Source: Terrimesophilobacter sp044464485 (GTDB lineage Bacteria > Actinomycetota > Actinomycetes > Actinomycetales > Microbacteriaceae). From it: a stretch of 64,000 nt of DNA. The translations under genes and the position numbers were made by a program. Shown one piece after another: positions 7,622 to 16,092 of this stretch. The stretch spans positions 1-64,000 of the forward strand of contig JBIQLG010000008.1 in the NCBI GenBank assembly GCA_044464485.1, given 5' to 3'. Positions within the stretch are counted from its first letter, which is position 1, and each line of letters begins with the position of its first letter. The notes under the pieces are model-generated. The model made no database searches. It had not been told where the DNA came from and saw only the letters and a program-made list of their open reading frames with translations.

Positions 7622-8863
7622 TTCCCGTTCTGTCAACCACCTTCGAATGGCCGAATTCCATCGTTCGGGATCGTAATTCCACAGTTTGGTGTGCCGAGCG
7701 GTGTTAAACGACTCGAGCGTGACAATGTCGGGTCGAGCTGCGGCCAGGGCCCGCGACGCCGCCGAAGGTACATAACCGTCGTCGTCGCTGTGCAGGATGA
7801 GAATGGGGAGTGAAAGTTCGTTTGCACGAGCGACAAAATCCAGGCGCCTGAAATCAATGGGCTTCTGAAGCCCGGTGAATCGTCGACCCCAATTCGAACC
7901 GATCATGGCGTAGACCAACGAACGCAGGGGGGCGATGAGCCCCATCGATCTGCCCTGAAAGTCGAGGGCATTGACCCAGTCAACCACCGGCGAATCCAGA
8001 ACCACGCCGGTAACGAGAGAAGCCAGGTGTGAGCGCGAAACCGTCTGCAGAACCGTCGCGCCTCCCATTGACCACCCCATGAGCACAACGGATGTCGCGC
8101 CGTTCCGCCGAGCGTACTCGATTGCTGCTTCGACATCCCGCCATTCCGTGTCTCCGAGGGAGTAGCGCCCATCAACGCTCGACGGCGCTTCGCCATCATT
8201 TCGATAGGAGATGAGCAATGAGGTATATCCCGCCTCGCGAAAAACCGGGATGGCCCGCAGTGTTTCCGCGCGCACGACGGCACGCCCGTGCACAAGGATC
8301 GCCCACGGTCGGTGCGTGTCAGACTCACTGCGCTCCACTCCCGCGCGCGGTTGAGCGCGAACCAGCCATGCGGGGGCAGGTCCGAGCTCAGTGTCAACTT
8401 CCACGTTTTCGTACTCGACATCAAGATCACGGGGATTGAGGTAAAACCAGCCGTTGAACCGACCCTTCGTCGCCGTCGTCAACTCGCCGAAATCCACGCC
8501 GAGTAGCTCGCGTGTAACGGTGTCCGCCTCGAGTGAAATGACCCTTCCTACCCGCGCGTGCCCTCGCGCCGCGTCAAACCAGAAGCTGAGCCTCCCGTCC
8601 ACGACCGCGTCTGCTGACCGTCCAAAACTGATGGTGCCGATACGGCCGTCGAACCCGACAACCGACGTATCTTCTTCGCGAGACGTGGTGGGCACCAGTA
8701 TTTTTCGCGCAGCAAATATGGCGAGGCCGAAAGATGTGACAACGGAAATCGCGGCACCCCCGACAAGTGCTGTGAGGATCCATCGCACTGTCGTTGCGCC
8801 GCCACGACGCACGCGCGCGTGCTTGACTCTGCGGCCAACGGCGTGCCTCCGCGATTCTCTCAC
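7616..8863 (-). CDS. Membrane-anchored alpha/beta hydrolase
   Basis: This 415-residue protein has a basic N-terminus, a single hydrophobic segment at about residues 27-50 (ILTALVGGAAISVVTSFGLAIFAA) that looks like a signal anchor, and a C-terminal alpha/beta hydrolase domain from about residue 165. The nucleophile elbow is GWSMGG. The acid lies in LHSDDDGYVP and the histidine in TARHTKLW. The oxyanion region is LVHG. It is probably a serine esterase or peptidase-like enzyme facing the outside, with unknown substrate. The start is not certain. The 22 bases to the divergent DUF3000 gene contain overlapping promoters. Confidence 0.8.
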   Translation of the reverse strand: MRESRRHAVGRRVKHARVRRGGATTVRWILTALVGGAAISVVTSFGLAIFAARKILVPTTSREEDTSVVGFDGRIGTISFGRSADAVVDGRLSFWFDAARGHARVGRVISLEADTVTRELLGVDFGELTTATKGRFNGWFYLNPRDLDVEYENVEVDTELGPAPAWLVRAQPRAGVERSESDTHRPWAILVHGRAVVRAETLRAIPVFREAGYTSLLISYRNDGEAPSSVDGRYSLGDTEWRDVEAAIEYARRNGATSVVLMGWSMGGATVLQTVSRSHLASLVTGVVLDSPVVDWVNALDFQGRSMGLIAPLRSLVYAMIGSNWGRRFTGLQKPIDFRRLDFVARANELSLPILILHSDDDGYVPSAASRALAAARPDIVTLESFNTARHTKLWNYDPERWNSAIRRWLTERES

Positions 8864-8871
8864 CCTCGAAC

Positions 8872-8881
8872 TTTAGTCTTC
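8872..8881. promoter_or_regulatory. Overlapping divergent -10 elements
   Basis: On the plus strand TAGTCT (8874-8879) lies exactly 6 bases before the GTG of the DUF3000 gene, the geometry of a leaderless transcript. On the minus strand the complementary stretch reads AGACTAAAGT, giving a TAAAGT -10 for the hydrolase gene. The two elements share bases. This is read from sequence only. Confidence 0.5.
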
Positions 8882-8885
8882 AAAC

Positions 8886-9479
8886 GTGGCCGACAACGCA
8901 ACGATCGACGCGCATTCCGCAGCGTTCGCCGCTGCCGTCGATTCCTTGCGCTCCGCGACCATCCGGCGGGAACTTCAGGTCAGCGACATAGCGGCACCGG
9001 TAAATCTCGCGCCGTACTCGCTCGCTCTCGCGGCAGATCTGGTTCCGGCCAGGCACAGCGAGGATTCTGACGGCGCCAGCGGACGATTCGTCATCCTGTA
9101 CGATCCCTCGGCGCCGGATGCCTGGGGCGGCACGTTTCGAGTCGTGTGTTATGCGCAGGCGCCCCTGGAAACCGACATTGGCGTTGATCCGTTCCTTGCC
9201 GCGGTCGCGTGGTCGTGGCTCATCGATGCTCTCGACACTCGAGGAGCTGCATACTCTGCAGCCTCGGGAACGGCAACCAAAATCCTCTCTACCGGCTTTG
9301 GCGGACTGGCAGAACAAGGCGATGGCGCGCAGTTGGAAATTCGAGCCAGCTGGACGCCTTCAAACGGCGACATCGGTGCGCACGTTGAAGGCTGGGGAGA
9401 CCTCATTTGCATGCTCGCGGGGCTGCCACCCACGCCGGACGGCGTGACTCTCCTCAATGCGAGGCGCGCAAGCACGTGA
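8886..9479 (+). CDS. DUF3000 family protein
   Basis: This 197-residue protein matches the actinobacterial DUF3000 family in length and conserved blocks: RRELQVSDIAAPVNLAPYS near residue 28, GRFVILYDPSAPDAWGGTFRVVCY near 66, and DPFLAAVAWSWLIDAL near 100. The function is unknown. The gene starts with GTG and appears leaderless. Its TGA overlaps the GTG of the RNase D gene (GTGA), the same order seen in other actinobacteria, suggesting a shared role or shared expression. No membrane segment or signal peptide is seen. Confidence 0.85.
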   Translation: MADNATIDAHSAAFAAAVDSLRSATIRRELQVSDIAAPVNLAPYSLALAADLVPARHSEDSDGASGRFVILYDPSAPDAWGGTFRVVCYAQAPLETDIGVDPFLAAVAWSWLIDALDTRGAAYSAASGTATKILSTGFGGLAEQGDGAQLEIRASWTPSNGDIGAHVEGWGDLICMLAGLPPTPDGVTLLNARRAST

Positions 9480-10693
9480 CGAACGCGCAGCCACCTCACG
9501 ATCCTGTCGTCGTCATTGAGACTCGCCGCGCCTACCGTGAAGCGGTGAAGAGGATTTCCGATGGCGAAGGCCCCATCGCCATCGACGCCGAGCGAGCCTC
9601 CGGCTACCGATATTCCCAGCGCGCCTATCTCATTCAAATATTCCGCCGCGGATCCGGCAGTTTTCTCTTCGACCCACCCGCGATTGGCGAGTTCGACGAA
9701 TTGCAGGAGGCGATAGGTTCGAGCGAATGGGTTCTTCACGCCGCGAGTCAGGATTTGGCGTGTCTTCGGGAAGTGGGCCTGGACCCTGAGTCAATTTTCG
9801 ATACCGAACTTGGTGCCAGACTCGCGGGTATTCCACGGGTGGGCCTCGGCTCCGTCGTGGAGGAGCTCCTCGGAATTCATCTCGCGAAGGAACATTCGGC
9901 CGCCGACTGGTCCACCCGGCCGCTCCCCCAATCGTGGCTTGTCTACGCAGCACTCGACGTCGAACTTCTCGTAGACCTGCGCGATGCCGTCGCTGAGATT
10001 CTCGCCAACGACAACAAGATGGAGATTGCCCGCCAGGAGTTTGCCGCGACTCTTGCCAAGCCCCCCAAGCCAACCAATCCTGAGGCGTGGCGCAGGCTTT
10101 CTGGCCTCAGTTCTCTGCGAGATCCACGGGCGCTTGCTGTGGCGCGAGAGCTATGGCGGGCACGAGATGATTTGGCGCGCGAAACCGATACTGCCCCCGG
10201 CAGGCTCCTGCCCGACGTTTCCATCGTGGCGGCCGCGCGTACGCTTCCCGCCACACAAAAAGATCTCGCCGCGTTGAAGGATTTCAACGGCCGTGCCAGC
10301 AGAAGCGAGCTGCCGCGCTGGTGGGCAGCGATCGAAGCCGGAAGCAGCACGGACAAATTACCCCCTGTGCGGGTCCAGAACGACTCGATACCTCCGGTTC
10401 GAGCGTGGTCGGATCGAAAGCCTGACGCTGACCGCCGAATCAAATTGGCGCGCGCCGCCCTGTCCGAGGTATCGGATGAGAGAAAGATACCGTTGGAAAA
10501 TTTGCTGACACCCGAGTTGCTTCGCCAGCTTGCCTGGGAGCCTCCATCGGAGGTCACCGTGGAGGAAATCAGCGCGAGGCTTCGTGAGTTGGGCGCACGG
10601 CCATGGCAGCGTGATGCCGTTGCGCACGTCGTTACCAAAGCCTTTGTCGAGGCAAGCCAAACCGATGCCGAGCCCGAAGGTTCCGCCTCGTAG
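9476..10693 (+). CDS. rnd: Ribonuclease D-like protein (3'-5' exonuclease with HRDC)
   Basis: This 405-residue protein has a DEDD exonuclease domain and HRDC-type helical domains. Exo I is IAIDAERASGYRYSQRAYLIQ, Exo II lies around LHAASQDLACLREVG, and Exo III is SWLVYAALDVELLVDLRD with tyrosine and aspartate in place. HRDC-like sequence follows from about residue 200. The enzyme trims 3' ends of structured RNAs such as tRNA precursors. The GTG at 9476 was chosen because it overlaps the DUF3000 stop (GTGA); the longer open frame lies wholly inside the upstream gene. Confidence 0.88.
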   Translation: MTNAQPPHDPVVVIETRRAYREAVKRISDGEGPIAIDAERASGYRYSQRAYLIQIFRRGSGSFLFDPPAIGEFDELQEAIGSSEWVLHAASQDLACLREVGLDPESIFDTELGARLAGIPRVGLGSVVEELLGIHLAKEHSAADWSTRPLPQSWLVYAALDVELLVDLRDAVAEILANDNKMEIARQEFAATLAKPPKPTNPEAWRRLSGLSSLRDPRALAVARELWRARDDLARETDTAPGRLLPDVSIVAAARTLPATQKDLAALKDFNGRASRSELPRWWAAIEAGSSTDKLPPVRVQNDSIPPVRAWSDRKPDADRRIKLARAALSEVSDERKIPLENLLTPELLRQLAWEPPSEVTVEEISARLRELGARPWQRDAVAHVVTKAFVEASQTDAEPEGSAS

Positions 10694-10728
10694 GAACTGT
10701 CAAAGGATTCTCTCGTCCATTTGGCCCC

Positions 10729-10756
10729 GCCTAGTATCGAAGTGTTGGCACTAGGC
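10729..10756 (+). promoter_or_regulatory. Inverted repeat at the fadA promoter
   Basis: GCCTAGT (10729-10735) and ACTAGGC (10750-10756) are perfect inverted copies separated by 14 bases. The left arm overlaps TAGTAT (10732-10737), a possible -10 element, and the right arm ends just before the AGGGAG ribosome-binding site. The position suits an operator for a fatty-acid-responsive repressor. No regulator gene is adjacent. Confidence 0.4.
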
Positions 10757-10767
10757 AGGGAGTCGTC

Positions 10768-11967
10768 ATGGCCGAAATATCTGAGGTTGTCTTTGTCGAT
10801 GGAGTGCGCACTCCATTTGGCCGCGCGGGAGAAAAGGGAATGTACTGGCAGACCAGAGCTGACGATCTCGTCTCCAAGGCGATGATCGGGCTTCTGGAGC
10901 GCAACCCATCCATTCCGCTCGACCGCTTCGACGACGTTGCAATCGCCGCGACAACGCAACAGGGCGATCAGGGGCTCACGCTCGGACGCACGACAGCGCT
11001 TCTCGCCGGACTCCCCACGTCAGTACCCGGATATGCGATCGACCGGATGTGCGCTGGCGCGATGACGTCGGTCACCACGATTTCCGGCGCGATCGCCATG
11101 GGGATGTACGACATCGCTATCGCCGGCGGGGTGGAACACATGGGACACCACCCCATGGGTTCCGGCGTCGATCCCAATCCACGTTTTGTGGCAGAGAAAC
11201 TTGTCGACCCGGACGCGCTCAGCATGGGTGCCACGGCGGAGCGCCTGCATGATCGCTTCCCCCAGCTCACGAAAGAACGGTCAGATCGATTCGCGATGCA
11301 CAGCCAGCACAAGCTGGCAAAGGCTTATGAAGAGGGAAAGATCCAACCCGACCTCGTCCCCATTTCCATCAAGACGGAGGCAGGCTGGGGTCTTGCCGAT
11401 CGGGATGAGGCTCCGCGTCCGGAAACCACGATGGAGGGCCTCGCAACTCTCAAAACACCGTTTCGACCGCATGGCCGCGTGACGGCGGGCAACTCCTCTG
11501 GTCTCAACGATGGCGCAACCGTGAGCATCATCTCCAGCGCCGCCGCCGCAAAGGAGCTTGGCGTGGTTCCGAAGATGCGCTTGGTGAGTTTTGCATTCGC
11601 CGGCGTCGAACCGGAGATCATGGGTATCGGTCCGATCCCCTCGACAGAAAAAGCATTGCGCAAGGCGGGCCTCACGATTGAGGACATCGGATTGTTCGAA
11701 CTGAATGAGGCATTTGCCGTCCAGGTGCTGTCGCTTCTCGACCATTTTGACATTGCGGATGACGACCCGCGCGTCAACCTGTGGGGTGGCGCGATAGCTA
11801 TCGGGCATCCGCTCGCGTCCACCGGTGTGCGTCTCATGATCCAATTGGCTCGCCAGTTCGAGGAGCACCCCGAGGTGCGCTACGGCCTCACGGCAATGTG
11901 CGTGGGACTCGGTCAGGGAGGATCGGTTATTTGGGAAAATCCGCATTACAACGGAAGCAGAAAGTAG
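10768..11967 (+). CDS. fadA: Thiolase (acetyl-CoA C-acyltransferase)
   Basis: This 399-residue thiolase has the nucleophile loop DRMCAGAMTSV with Cys95, the GHP motif in GGAIAIGHPLASTG, and the second catalytic cysteine in MCVGLGQGGS near the C-terminus. NEAFAV is also present. It cleaves 3-ketoacyl-CoA with CoA in beta-oxidation. It ends 2 bases before fadB, so the pair forms the usual trifunctional system of actinobacteria. AGGGAG precedes the ATG, and an inverted repeat at the promoter may be its operator. Assignment to beta-oxidation rather than biosynthetic acetoacetyl-CoA synthesis rests on the fadB partner. Confidence 0.92.
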   Translation: MAEISEVVFVDGVRTPFGRAGEKGMYWQTRADDLVSKAMIGLLERNPSIPLDRFDDVAIAATTQQGDQGLTLGRTTALLAGLPTSVPGYAIDRMCAGAMTSVTTISGAIAMGMYDIAIAGGVEHMGHHPMGSGVDPNPRFVAEKLVDPDALSMGATAERLHDRFPQLTKERSDRFAMHSQHKLAKAYEEGKIQPDLVPISIKTEAGWGLADRDEAPRPETTMEGLATLKTPFRPHGRVTAGNSSGLNDGATVSIISSAAAAKELGVVPKMRLVSFAFAGVEPEIMGIGPIPSTEKALRKAGLTIEDIGLFELNEAFAVQVLSLLDHFDIADDDPRVNLWGGAIAIGHPLASTGVRLMIQLARQFEEHPEVRYGLTAMCVGLGQGGSVIWENPHYNGSRK

Positions 11968-11969
11968 CC

Positions 11970-14117
11970 ATGGCACCGACAGCTGGAAAATACGACGAGC
12001 TTTTCGCCCTTTCTGCGGATGAAGTGGTCACGCACTCGTTCGTGCGCGACATTCCGCTGTCCGGCGGCAAAGTCCTTGCCCTCGTCACACTGGACAATGG
12101 AAAGGACCACACTCGCCCCAATACTCTGGGCCCGTTGACACTCAAGGAGTATGCCGAAACCCTCGATTCGCTTAAACGAAGGGCGAGCAACGGTGAAATC
12201 CATGGAGTTGCCGTCACGGGAAAGCAATACATTCTGGCCGCCGGTGCAGACCTCACGAACGCTGGTGAGATTCCGAGCCGAGACATTGCGCGGCAGCTCG
12301 CCCAGCAGGGTCACGCCGCCCTCGGCACCTTGAATGACATGGGAGTTCCGTCATTCGTGTTCATCAATGGGCTTGCCCTCGGCGGTGGTGTGGAGATCGC
12401 GCTCAACGCTAACTATCGAACCGTGGACAGCTCTATCCCGGCTCTTGCACTCCCCGAGGTTTTCCTCGGCATCATCCCCGGCTGGGGAGGGGCATGGTTG
12501 CTGCCGAACCTCATCGGCATCGAAAACGCCCTCAAGGTCATCATCGAGAATCCGCTCAAAAACAACCGCACACTCAAAGCGCCTGAGGTTCTGGAGCTCG
12601 GAATCGCGGATGCGATGTTCAGCCCCGCGACCTTCCTCGAGGATTCGATTCGATGGGCGGACGACGTCATTTCGGGTCGCATCAAGGTGAAGCGAAAGAA
12701 CGAGCCCGGAAAAATCGAGCGCGCCGTCAAGTGGGATGTCGCCATCAACATCGCCAGGAAGATGCTGGAAAGCCGAATCGGTACTGTCGCGAAATCGCCC
12801 TACGCGGCGCTGGAGCTTCTCAAAGCGGCCAAGAACACCGATCGCGCAACCGGATTTGCCGCAGAAGATGAAAAGCTTTCCGAACTCATTACGGGCGACC
12901 AGTTCCGCGCGAGCATGTACGCCTTCAACCTCGTGCAAAAACGTGCCAAACGACCTGCCGGCGCTCCCGACAAGTCGCTTGCCCTGCCCGTTACGAAGGT
13001 GGGAGTCATCGGGGCGGGCCTCATGGCAAGTCAGTTCGCGCTGCTCTTTGTGCGTCGTCTTCGCGTCCCCGTAGTCATCACCGATCTCGACCAGGCTCGG
13101 GTCGACAAGGGTCTCGACTACATTCGGGCCGAGATTGGCAAACTCCTCGAGAAGAAGCGTATCTCCGGCGATGAGGCAAACCGCCTGAACGCACTCATTT
13201 CTGGCACCACGGACAAGGCCGATTTCGCGGAGTGCGACTGGGTTATCGAAGCAGTCTTCGAGGAGCTCGGCATCAAACAGGACGTTTTCGCCGAAATCGA
13301 GAAGCACGTTTCCGAGACGACAGTTCTCGCGACGAACACATCGTCACTGAGCGTGGATCAGATTGGGTCGAAGCTTGCTCATCCCGAACGACTCGTCGGA
13401 TTCCACTTCTTCAATCCGGTCGCGGTGATGCCGCTCATTGAGGTCGTTCGGGCTCCAAAAACGAATGATGCGACCCTCAGCACCGCGATGGTCACGGCTG
13501 CCGCGTTACGAAAGAACGCGGTCATCACAACGGATACGCCGGGATTCGTCGTCAATCGTATTCTCGCGAAGTTGCTTGGCGAGGCCATGCACGCCGTGGA
13601 TACTGGCACGCCGTTCGAGGTTGTCGACAATTCCATCACGCCGTTTGGCTTGCCCATGACACCGTTCGAACTGCTTGAACTGGTGGGACTCACGGTCGGC
13701 GCCCATGTGCTCGACACCCATCATGCGGCTTTTCCCGACCGGTTCTTCGAAAGCGACAACCTCCACAAACTCGCAGAATATGGAAGGATTTTCGACCGCG
13801 ACGCCAAGGGAAAGATCACCGGATTCGACAAGAAGGCGCAGGAAATTGTCTCGAGTGGACGCACCGAGGCGTCCATGAAGCCGATGACGGGCGACGAACT
13901 TCTTCGCCGCGTGGAAGACGGGCTTGCCGACGAAATCCATCGCATGCTTGAAGCGGGAGTCGTCACGGCTCCTGAGGACATCGACCTGTGCCTCATTCTC
14001 GGCGCCGGATGGCCGTTCCAGATGGGCGGAGTGACACCCTACCTTGACCGGGTGGGGGCGTCAGAGCGGGTGTTCGGTTCGACGTTCCACAATCCGCCCA
14101 TCCGCGGCGTCCAATAA
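11970..14117 (+). CDS. fadB: Enoyl-CoA hydratase / 3-hydroxyacyl-CoA dehydrogenase
   Basis: The 715-residue fusion begins with a crotonase domain (about 20-290). Its oxyanion segments are LAAGADL and GLALGGGVEIALNANYR, and the acidic residue region is LPEVFLGIIPGWGGAWLLP. A hydroxyacyl-CoA dehydrogenase follows: the NAD-binding KVGVIGAGLMASQFALLF from about residue 345, the catalytic histidine in GFHFFNPVAVMPLIEVV, and the C-terminal domain starting at DTPGFVVNRIL. It carries out the second and third steps of beta-oxidation. The ATG lies 2 bases after the fadA stop. Its last 57 bases overlap the 3' end of dxs on the other strand. Confidence 0.93.
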   Translation: MAPTAGKYDELFALSADEVVTHSFVRDIPLSGGKVLALVTLDNGKDHTRPNTLGPLTLKEYAETLDSLKRRASNGEIHGVAVTGKQYILAAGADLTNAGEIPSRDIARQLAQQGHAALGTLNDMGVPSFVFINGLALGGGVEIALNANYRTVDSSIPALALPEVFLGIIPGWGGAWLLPNLIGIENALKVIIENPLKNNRTLKAPEVLELGIADAMFSPATFLEDSIRWADDVISGRIKVKRKNEPGKIERAVKWDVAINIARKMLESRIGTVAKSPYAALELLKAAKNTDRATGFAAEDEKLSELITGDQFRASMYAFNLVQKRAKRPAGAPDKSLALPVTKVGVIGAGLMASQFALLFVRRLRVPVVITDLDQARVDKGLDYIRAEIGKLLEKKRISGDEANRLNALISGTTDKADFAECDWVIEAVFEELGIKQDVFAEIEKHVSETTVLATNTSSLSVDQIGSKLAHPERLVGFHFFNPVAVMPLIEVVRAPKTNDATLSTAMVTAAALRKNAVITTDTPGFVVNRILAKLLGEAMHAVDTGTPFEVVDNSITPFGLPMTPFELLELVGLTVGAHVLDTHHAAFPDRFFESDNLHKLAEYGRIFDRDAKGKITGFDKKAQEIVSSGRTEASMKPMTGDELLRRVEDGLADEIHRMLEAGVVTAPEDIDLCLILGAGWPFQMGGVTPYLDRVGASERVFGSTFHNPPIRGVQ

Positions 14118-16049
14118 TTGCACCTCGGAGTGCAGCTGCTCGCCCATCGGTAGCGGTCTGGCCGCGGGAAGCTTGTTGCCCAAAACCTGGTCAACCACGT
14201 CGAGCGCAATCTTCCTTGCCGAAAGACCGGCGTACTCGAGGATTTCCGCGCGCGACCCGTGCGGCAGAAATTCGTCAGGCAAACCGACTTCCGTGACGGC
14301 CGTGTCGACTCCAGCTTCGCGGAGGTCCTGCCGAAGTCTCGTGCCGACTCCCCCGACGCGCACCCCATCTTCGAGACACACCACGAGCCGATGTTCTCGT
14401 GCATAACCGATGACGCTCTCAGGAATAGGCACGACCCACCTCGGATCGATAACGGAGGCACCGATGCCCTGTGCCGCGAGTCGTTCAGCAACCTGAAGAC
14501 CAAGCGTTGCCATCGCTCCGACCGAAACAATGAGCACGTCCTTGTGTTCGGCATCGCGCAGCAGGTCAACTCCGTCTTCGGTACGACGCAGCGCGCCGTG
14601 CTCGATGCCAACGGGCCCCTTGGGGAATCGCACAACGGTGGGTGCGTCGTCGATTGCGAATGCTTCAGCAAGCTCTTCACGCAGTCTCGGTGCATCCCTG
14701 GGAGCCGAGATTCTGATGCCCGGTACGATCTGCAGCAGTGCGAGGTCCCACATGCCGTGGTGGCTTGGACCATCAGGACCGGTGACCCCGGCACGATCCA
14801 ACACAAACGTCACTCCCGCGCGATGAAGCGCAACGTCCATGACGATCTGGTCGAATGCCCGATTTGCGAATGTCGCGTACAGCGCGACCACCGGATGCAG
14901 CCCGCCGAAAGCCAGTCCTGCGGCGGTGGTCACCGCATGCTGCTCGGCAATCCCCACGTCGAACACCCGGTCGGGGAACTTCGCAGCGAAAGGATGCAAT
15001 CCCGTCGGTCGGAGCATCGCCGCTGTGATCCCCACGATGCGTGGGTTGCTGGCGGCTACGGCTACGAGTTCGTCGGAGAAGACCGACGTCCACGAAGGCC
15101 GGTCGCTGGTTTCCATGGACTCGCCCGTCTCGGCGTCGATGCGGCCGACCGCATGGAATTGATCCGCCGCATCCCGAAGCGCCGGCTCATAGCCGCGGCC
15201 CTTCTCGGTGATGATATGAACTATGACGGGAGCTCCATATTCCTTTGCCTGACGGAGTGCCACCTCGAGCGCGCTGATATCGTGACCGTCAATCGGACCC
15301 ACGTACTTGATGTCGAGATTCGAATAGAGAGCGTCGTTGTTCCAGAACCGGTTGACGAAGCCGTGCGCGCCCGCACGCACCGCCCGATACACGGCCCGCC
15401 CCGGTGCCCCCAACATGGAGAAGGCCCTTTCGCTGGACGCCTGCAGCGTGCGGTACGAGCGGCGGGTGCGAATTCGGTTGAGAAAGTGCGCCATCCCCCC
15501 GATCGTGGGCGCATAGGAACGGCCGTTGTCATTGACGACGATGACCAGCCTGCGCGCATTGTCATCGCTGATGTTGTTGAGCGCTTCCCAGGTCAGGCCA
15601 CCGGTGAGGGCCCCATCGCCGACCACGGCGACGACGTGTCGCTGGCCCTGGCCCGTCATGGCGAACGCTCGTGAAATTCCGTCGGCCCAACTCAGCGACG
15701 TCGACGCATGGGAATTCTCCACGACGTCGTGCTCGGATTCGGCGCGCTGAGGGTAACCGGCGATCCCGCCGCGTTGCCGCAGCCCGCTGAAGTCCTGCCG
15801 CCCGGTGAGAAGTTTGTGCACGTACGTTTGGTGGCCCGTGTCGAAGATGATGGGGTCTGCGGGCGAGTCGAAGACGCGATGAAGCGCGATGGTGAGTTCG
15901 ACAACACCGAGGTTGGGTCCAAGATGTCCACCCGAACGAGCCACCTCGCGAATCAAAAACTCGCGTATCTCTCCGGCAAGTCGAGTAAGGTCGCTCCTGC
16001 TCAGCGCATCAAGGTCTCGCGGGCACGTGATCGACTCCAGCACGCTCAT
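14061..16049 (-). CDS. dxs: 1-deoxy-D-xylulose-5-phosphate synthase
   Basis: The 662-residue thiamine-diphosphate enzyme condenses pyruvate and glyceraldehyde 3-phosphate, the first step of the MEP isoprenoid pathway. The N-terminus has GHLGPNLGVVELTIALH and FDTGHQTYVHKLLTGR. The cofactor motif is AVVGDGALTGGLTWEALNN. The transketolase-like centre has VGIAEQHAVTTAAGLA and DRAGVTGPDGPSHHG. The C-terminal domain follows from about residue 510. The C-terminal tail of about 40 residues beyond the usual end contains the part that overlaps fadB antisense. The ribosome-binding site AAGGGA lies in the loop of a small hairpin. Confidence 0.96.
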   Translation of the reverse strand: MSVLESITCPRDLDALSRSDLTRLAGEIREFLIREVARSGGHLGPNLGVVELTIALHRVFDSPADPIIFDTGHQTYVHKLLTGRQDFSGLRQRGGIAGYPQRAESEHDVVENSHASTSLSWADGISRAFAMTGQGQRHVVAVVGDGALTGGLTWEALNNISDDNARRLVIVVNDNGRSYAPTIGGMAHFLNRIRTRRSYRTLQASSERAFSMLGAPGRAVYRAVRAGAHGFVNRFWNNDALYSNLDIKYVGPIDGHDISALEVALRQAKEYGAPVIVHIITEKGRGYEPALRDAADQFHAVGRIDAETGESMETSDRPSWTSVFSDELVAVAASNPRIVGITAAMLRPTGLHPFAAKFPDRVFDVGIAEQHAVTTAAGLAFGGLHPVVALYATFANRAFDQIVMDVALHRAGVTFVLDRAGVTGPDGPSHHGMWDLALLQIVPGIRISAPRDAPRLREELAEAFAIDDAPTVVRFPKGPVGIEHGALRRTEDGVDLLRDAEHKDVLIVSVGAMATLGLQVAERLAAQGIGASVIDPRWVVPIPESVIGYAREHRLVVCLEDGVRVGGVGTRLRQDLREAGVDTAVTEVGLPDEFLPHGSRAEILEYAGLSARKIALDVVDQVLGNKLPAARPLPMGEQLHSEVQLLDAADGRIVERRTEHPL

Positions 16050-16050
16050 G

Positions 16051-16071
16051 AGCGGAATCCCTTCATCCGCT
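16051..16071 (-). promoter_or_regulatory. Hairpin presenting the dxs ribosome-binding site
   Basis: On the minus strand AGCGGA and TCCGCT pair across the 9-base loop TGAAGGGAT, one base before the dxs ATG. The AAGGGA Shine-Dalgarno is in the loop. This is a 6-base-pair stem with no mismatch. Whether it affects translation is unknown. Confidence 0.35.
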
Positions 16072-16092
16072 GAACCTCGTCATGCACCGAGC

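Noticed and set aside
14259..15674. 471-codon plus-strand frame opposite dxs
   Set aside because: Antisense to an essential enzyme with all motifs; composition is that of a shadow.
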